From the NCBI GenBank assembly GCA_900765705.1, contig CAAFSR010000053.1, positions 1-8,883 of the forward strand: a stretch of DNA of 8,883 nt. The letters run 5' to 3'. Every line of letters begins with the position of its first letter. Within the stretch, counting starts at the first letter, position 1. Shown here piece after piece: positions 6,130-8,883 of this stretch. The notes under the pieces were generated by a model that saw only the letters and a list, made by a program, of their open reading frames with translations, searched no databases and had not been told where the DNA came from. The position numbers and the translations under genes were made by a program. This DNA comes from an uncultured Faecalibacterium sp. Its GTDB lineage: Bacteria > Bacillota > Clostridia > Oscillospirales > Ruminococcaceae.

Positions 6130-7239
6130 TTATCGGTTTTGTTGTGCCAGAAAATGTGCAGCAGTATGCAGGCGCGGAAGCACATAGGCAAAGAACTGCT
6201 TATACGCTGTGCAAAAGCGGTTGCTTCCAGAGGCATCCCAATCTCGCTTGCATCCGCCCCGACAGAGCAGCTGATAAGCACATGCTGCGCATTCCGCCGG
6301 GCGTTTGCGGCCCTGTGCCAGAAATGTCTGGCTTGTGGGAGAATCAAGCGCATCTTCAACGGTACAGTGGCTCAGATTTCCCAGCTTCCACTCATCCAGA
6401 ACATAAAAGTCACAGGGATAAAGGCTTCCGTCACCTTCTACGGTAAGATAATGTCCACAGGAACCGGAGGAAGCGCAGGAGGTAGGCGTCATTCCCAGCA
6501 GGATACGCAGATAGTCCTCAAAATTGCGAACGCTGATATAATTGCCTCGTTGCAGCTGCTGATACCAAGTATCAAAGACGCCGCACAGAAAACGACCATA
6601 AAGTTCCGGCGTTAGAGAATATGCCTGCCCTCCAATCGTATCAAGTGGGTCAAGACATGGGATGAATTGCAGATTGTGCTGTCCCAACTCGCAGAGGCTT
6701 TTGAAGGCTCGCTGCGGCTTTCTGGCCAGCTGTCCGGTCACAACACAGAGCAGATTCGTTTCGACCCTGTAGGCATCCAGCAGCGCAAGCGCATGAGTTA
6801 CTTTATCCCATGTGCCCTGCCCAGCTGCGTCCAGCCGATAGAGATCATGGTTCTCCTGTGTGCCGTCCAGAGAGAGGCCTACGAGGAAAGAGTTGGCTTT
6901 GAAAAAGGAAGCCCACTCTTCATCCAGACAAATGCCATTGGTCTGGATGCTGTGGAACACAGAGATATTGCGCTGCATGGAACGCTCCGTTTCCAGAAAG
7001 AACCGGAAGAAATCCAACCCGGCAAGAGTCGGTTCGCCGCCCTGAAACAGAAAATGGACGCTGCCGCCTTCCTCTGTGGCTGCAAAAGCCTTTTCAACCA
7101 GTTCTCCTGCCATTTCATGGGAAAGCAGTCCCATATTTTTGCAGGCTCGGCTGTTGGAAACATCGTCATAAAAGCAGTACCGGCAACGCAGATTGCACAG
7201 GCTGGACGCTGGTTTGACGAGAAATGTATTATGTTTCAT
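6130..7239 (-). CDS. anSME: anaerobic sulfatase-maturating enzyme (radical SAM, SPASM)
   Basis: This radical-SAM enzyme oxidises the active-site Cys (or Ser) of sulfatases to C-alpha-formylglycine without oxygen. It has 369 residues, about the length of the characterised Clostridium perfringens enzyme. The SAM iron-sulfur cluster motif is Cys15, Cys19, Cys22 (CNLRCRYC), followed by GGEP (67-70). The C-terminal SPASM region carries Cys255, Cys261, Cys276, Cys317, Cys320, Cys326, Cys330 and Cys343, enough for two auxiliary clusters. Asp277 directly follows Cys276, where the C. perfringens enzyme has its proposed catalytic base. From memory, most of these positions match that enzyme's numbering exactly. 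GGAGGG sits 7 nt before the ATG. The gene converges on the sulfatase operon and should be expressed from its own promoter. Its obvious client is the sulfatase with CGPCR encoded at 3598-4953. Confidence 0.93.
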   Translation of the reverse strand: MKHNTFLVKPASSLCNLRCRYCFYDDVSNSRACKNMGLLSHEMAGELVEKAFAATEEGGSVHFLFQGGEPTLAGLDFFRFFLETERSMQRNISVFHSIQTNGICLDEEWASFFKANSFLVGLSLDGTQENHDLYRLDAAGQGTWDKVTHALALLDAYRVETNLLCVVTGQLARKPQRAFKSLCELGQHNLQFIPCLDPLDTIGGQAYSLTPELYGRFLCGVFDTWYQQLQRGNYISVRNFEDYLRILLGMTPTSCASSGSCGHYLTVEGDGSLYPCDFYVLDEWKLGNLSHCTVEDALDSPTSQTFLAQGRKRPAECAACAYQLLCRGGCKRDWDASGSNRFCTAYKQFFAYVLPRLHTAAHFLAQQNR

Positions 7240-7274
7240 AGAGATTCCCTCCGTGCTTCGCAGTTCTTAAAACA

Positions 7275-7303
7275 AGGATACCGGAAAATACGGGCTTTCG
7301 CAA
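7275..7303 (-). promoter_or_regulatory. candidate promoter of anSME
   Basis: On the minus strand, TTGCGA (7298-7303) and TATCCT (7275-7280) are spaced by 17 bp, each with four of six consensus matches. They lie about 35-65 bp before the start codon. The match is moderate. Confidence 0.35.
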
Positions 7304-7324
7304 GCAGTAACAGTTAAAAGCTGT

Positions 7325-7354
7325 TTGAAATAGTAAGAAAACAAATATAGTTGT
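7325..7354 (+). promoter_or_regulatory. candidate promoter and operator of the CHR transporter pair
   Basis: TTGAAA (7325-7330) and TATAGT (7346-7351) resemble -35 and -10 boxes, but the 15-bp spacing is short, as in some regulated promoters. A near-perfect palindrome, ACAAATATAGTTGT (7341-7354, one mismatched pair), covers the -10 box and could be a repressor site. Its half-sites run in the opposite order to those at 420-432, so the same regulator is not clearly implied. Confidence 0.3.
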
Positions 7355-7385
7355 CCGAAAATCAAAAAAGGAGCAGAAAACTTGC

Positions 7386-7973
7386 ATGGATGAAAATAAA
7401 ACATACGGTACACGGTTAGCACGGCTGTGGAAGCTGTTTTTGAGTACGCTGTACATTAGCAGCTTTACCTTCGGCGGCGGCTTTGTCATCGTGACCTTTA
7501 TGAAGAAAAAATTTGTAGATGAGCTGCACTGGATCGATGAACAGGAAATGCTGGATATGACAGCGTTGGCGCAGTCCTCTCCGGGCGCAATCGCGGTCAA
7601 TGCTGCAATTCTGGTAGGCTGGCAGGTAGAAGGCTTGATTGGAATGATCGTGGCAGTGTTGGGCACCATCATCCCACCTATGGTCATTCTTTCAGTCATT
7701 TCTGTGTTCTACAATGCTTTTGCCACCAATCGCTATATCGCGTTGTTACTCAAGGGAATGCAGGCTGGTGTGGCGGCGGTCATTCTGGATGTTGTATTCG
7801 ACCTCGGCGGCAAGGTGCTGAAGACCCGCTCATGGGTGTATATTGTCCTGATGGTCGCAGCGTTTGTCGCAAATACGGTGTTTGATGTCAATGTGGTGGT
7901 GGTCATCCTTGCCGCTGCAGTATTCGGCGTGGTGCTGGCTCTGGTCCAGTGGAAAAAAGGTGGTGCAAAATGA
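7386..7973 (+). CDS. chromate-transporter family (CHR) protein, short form, first subunit
   Basis: This is a 195-residue membrane protein of the chromate ion transporter family, which moves oxyanions; chromate is a structural analogue of sulfate. It is one half-size CHR domain, as found in the paired short-chain proteins that work together in place of one double-length protein. The family signatures are FGGG (29-32, within SSFTFGGGF) and the SSPGAIAVN motif (64-72). About five to six hydrophobic segments are visible. AAGGAG at 7368-7373 is 12 nt before the ATG, rather far; the ATG at 7390 is out of frame and no better start is visible. The stop codon overlaps the next start (ATGA). Beside a sulfatase, efflux of released sulfate is an attractive role, but that is inferred from context only. 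Confidence 0.9.
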   Translation: MDENKTYGTRLARLWKLFLSTLYISSFTFGGGFVIVTFMKKKFVDELHWIDEQEMLDMTALAQSSPGAIAVNAAILVGWQVEGLIGMIVAVLGTIIPPMVILSVISVFYNAFATNRYIALLLKGMQAGVAAVILDVVFDLGGKVLKTRSWVYIVLMVAAFVANTVFDVNVVVVILAAAVFGVVLALVQWKKGGAK

Positions 7974-8533
7974 TCTACTTACAGCTTTTTCTCAGCTTTT
8001 TGCAGGTGGGTATGTTCAGCGTAGGCGGCGGCTATGCGGCCATGCCGCTGATCCAGAGCCAAGTGGTGGAACAACATGGCTGGCTGACGATGCAGGAGTT
8101 TACTGACCTCATCACGATTGCAGAAATGACCCCTGGTCCCATTGCGGTCAACTCGGCAACTTTTGTTGGTTTGCGTATCGCGCAGGTACCCGGAGCCATC
8201 ATTGCAACACTAGGTTGCATTACACCGGCGCTGTTCTTTGTTTCACTTCTATCCTACATCTATCGTAAATACAAGGATATTTCTCTGCTGCAAAGTGTTC
8301 TGGCCTGCCTGCGTCCGGTCATTGTAGCACTTATCTTTGGTGCAGGTCTTTCTATACTGTCTATGGTGGTGTTCGGAGAGAGTGCAAAGACGCTCGCCAA
8401 CGTAGACTGGATCGGCATCGGCAGTTTTGCATCGGCATTTTTTGTGCTACGGAAGCTCAAGTGGAATCCCATCCTGACCATGTGCCTGTGCGGCGTGGCC
8501 GGGCTTGGACTTCACATTTTGCTCGGAATATAA
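7970..8533 (+). CDS. chromate-transporter family (CHR) protein, short form, second subunit
   Basis: This is the partner half-size CHR protein of 187 residues. It has the same plan as its upstream neighbour, with VGGGYAAMP (18-26) matching the FGGG region and TPGPIAVNSATFVG (54-67) matching the PGxxAxN motif. The ATG at 7970 overlaps the upstream TGA by 4 bases and has AAGGTGG 6 nt before it; a farther upstream in-frame ATG (7949) lies inside the neighbouring gene and lacks this site. The overlap means translational coupling and equal amounts of both proteins, as expected for a heteromeric transporter with the two halves in opposite membrane orientation. No strong terminator follows. Confidence 0.9.
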   Translation: MIYLQLFLSFLQVGMFSVGGGYAAMPLIQSQVVEQHGWLTMQEFTDLITIAEMTPGPIAVNSATFVGLRIAQVPGAIIATLGCITPALFFVSLLSYIYRKYKDISLLQSVLACLRPVIVALIFGAGLSILSMVVFGESAKTLANVDWIGIGSFASAFFVLRKLKWNPILTMCLCGVAGLGLHILLGI

Positions 8534-8538
8534 TCTTA

Positions 8539-8551
8539 AGACAATTTGTCT
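8539..8551. repeat. short perfect palindrome downstream of the CHR pair
   Basis: AGACAA and TTGTCT are 6-bp arms around one T. The loop is too small for a terminator, so this may be a protein-binding site or chance. Confidence 0.25.
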
Positions 8552-8580
8552 GTTGGAATCATGAAAATAAATCATTGGGC

Positions 8581-8609
8581 TTGCAATCAGGGCAAAACTG
8601 TGGTATATA
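8581..8609 (+). promoter_or_regulatory. candidate promoter of the serine recombinase
   Basis: TTGCAA (8581-8586) and TATATA (8604-8609) are spaced by exactly 17 bp, each with four of six consensus matches, about 70 bp before the recombinase start. Confidence 0.45.
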
Positions 8610-8630
8610 CATTATACGAAACATTGCTTT

Positions 8631-8662
8631 AATGAACGTATTACCGTTCAATGACGTATAAA
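8631..8662. repeat. inverted and near-direct repeats before the recombinase
   Basis: TGAACG (8633-8638) and CGTTCA (8645-8650) are perfect 6-bp arms around TATTAC. AATGAACGTATTA (8631-8643) is also nearly repeated as AATGACGTATAA (8650-8661). The repeats lie between the candidate promoter and the ribosome binding site, where a recombinase could bind to control itself or where an attachment site could lie. Confidence 0.3.
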
Positions 8663-8677
8663 ATGGAGGTGCTCGCC

Positions 8678-8883
8678 ATGACCGCCGTGATCTATGCTCG
8701 CTATTCCTCGGACAACCAGCGCGAAGAATCCATCGAAGGCCAGATCCGGGAATGCACGGCTTATGCCGAGAAAAACGGCATCACCATCGTCAAGCACTAT
8801 ATTGACCGTGCTATCTCCGCCAAAACGGACAACCGCCCGGAATTCCAGCAGATGATTAAGGACAGCGACAAGAAGCTGTTTGA
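8678..8883 (+). CDS. large serine recombinase, N-terminal part (runs off window)
   Basis: The 68 visible residues are the start of a resolvase/invertase-type catalytic domain. YARYSSDNQ (6-14) is the family motif, with Arg8 and the nucleophile Ser10, which attacks DNA and forms the 5'-phosphoserine link. The following ESIEGQIRECTAYAEKNG and the AISAKTDNRPEFQQM segment are typical of large serine recombinases of integrative elements and phages in Firmicutes. GGAGG (8665-8669) lies 8 nt before this ATG; the in-frame ATG at 8663 overlaps that site and is not used. The remaining domains, a recombinase domain and probably a zinc ribbon with coiled coil, lie outside the window. Confidence 0.92.
   Translation, partial: MTAVIYARYSSDNQREESIEGQIRECTAYAEKNGITIVKHYIDRAISAKTDNRPEFQQMIKDSDKKLF

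Noticed and set aside
6139..7317. Plus-strand open frames opposite anSME (6139-6615 and 6667-7317)
   Set aside because: They have no family motifs or good ribosome binding sites, and they oppose a gene with every conserved cysteine of anSME.
1..8883. CRISPR array, tRNA, rRNA or riboswitch
   Set aside because: I found no regularly spaced repeats, cloverleaf or known aptamer core on either strand by eye.

Overview
The window looks like part of a gut-type anaerobic Firmicutes chromosome (Oscillospiraceae or Lachnospiraceae; Faecalibacterium-like would fit). The evidence is GC-rich gene bodies, AT-rich intergenic gaps, strong AGGAGG-type ribosome binding sites, an oxygen-sensitive radical-SAM sulfatase maturase, and a large serine recombinase of the kind common on gut Firmicutes integrative elements. 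The taxon is inferred from these features only.

Layout. Positions 1-105 hold a possible gene tail and a terminator hairpin. Positions 106-489 are an AT-rich leader with palindromes and a promoter. Positions 490-6088 read as one plus-strand operon: a tripartite tricarboxylate transporter (TTT) system made of a lipoprotein substrate-binding protein (tctC-like), a small membrane subunit (tctB-like) and a large membrane subunit (tctA-like), then a cytoplasmic sulfatase, then a GntR/LacI-type repressor. A hairpin between tctC and tctB probably sets the excess of binding protein over permease. A bidirectional terminator (6089-6127) separates this operon from a convergent minus-strand gene for an anaerobic sulfatase-maturating enzyme (anSME, 6130-7239). 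Transcribed divergently from anSME is a translationally coupled pair of short chromate-transporter (CHR) family proteins (7386-8533). The window ends inside a large serine recombinase (8678 onward), which marks a likely mobile-element boundary.

How the genes fit together (inference). The TTT system would import a small organic sulfate ester. The sulfatase has no signal peptide and would hydrolyse it in the cytoplasm. The anSME would convert the sulfatase Cys51 to formylglycine without oxygen. The CHR pair, from a family that handles chromate and related oxyanions, could remove the released sulfate. The GntR/LacI protein would sense the substrate or product and control the operon. Each family call is well supported. 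The specific substrate and the role of the CHR pair are hypotheses.
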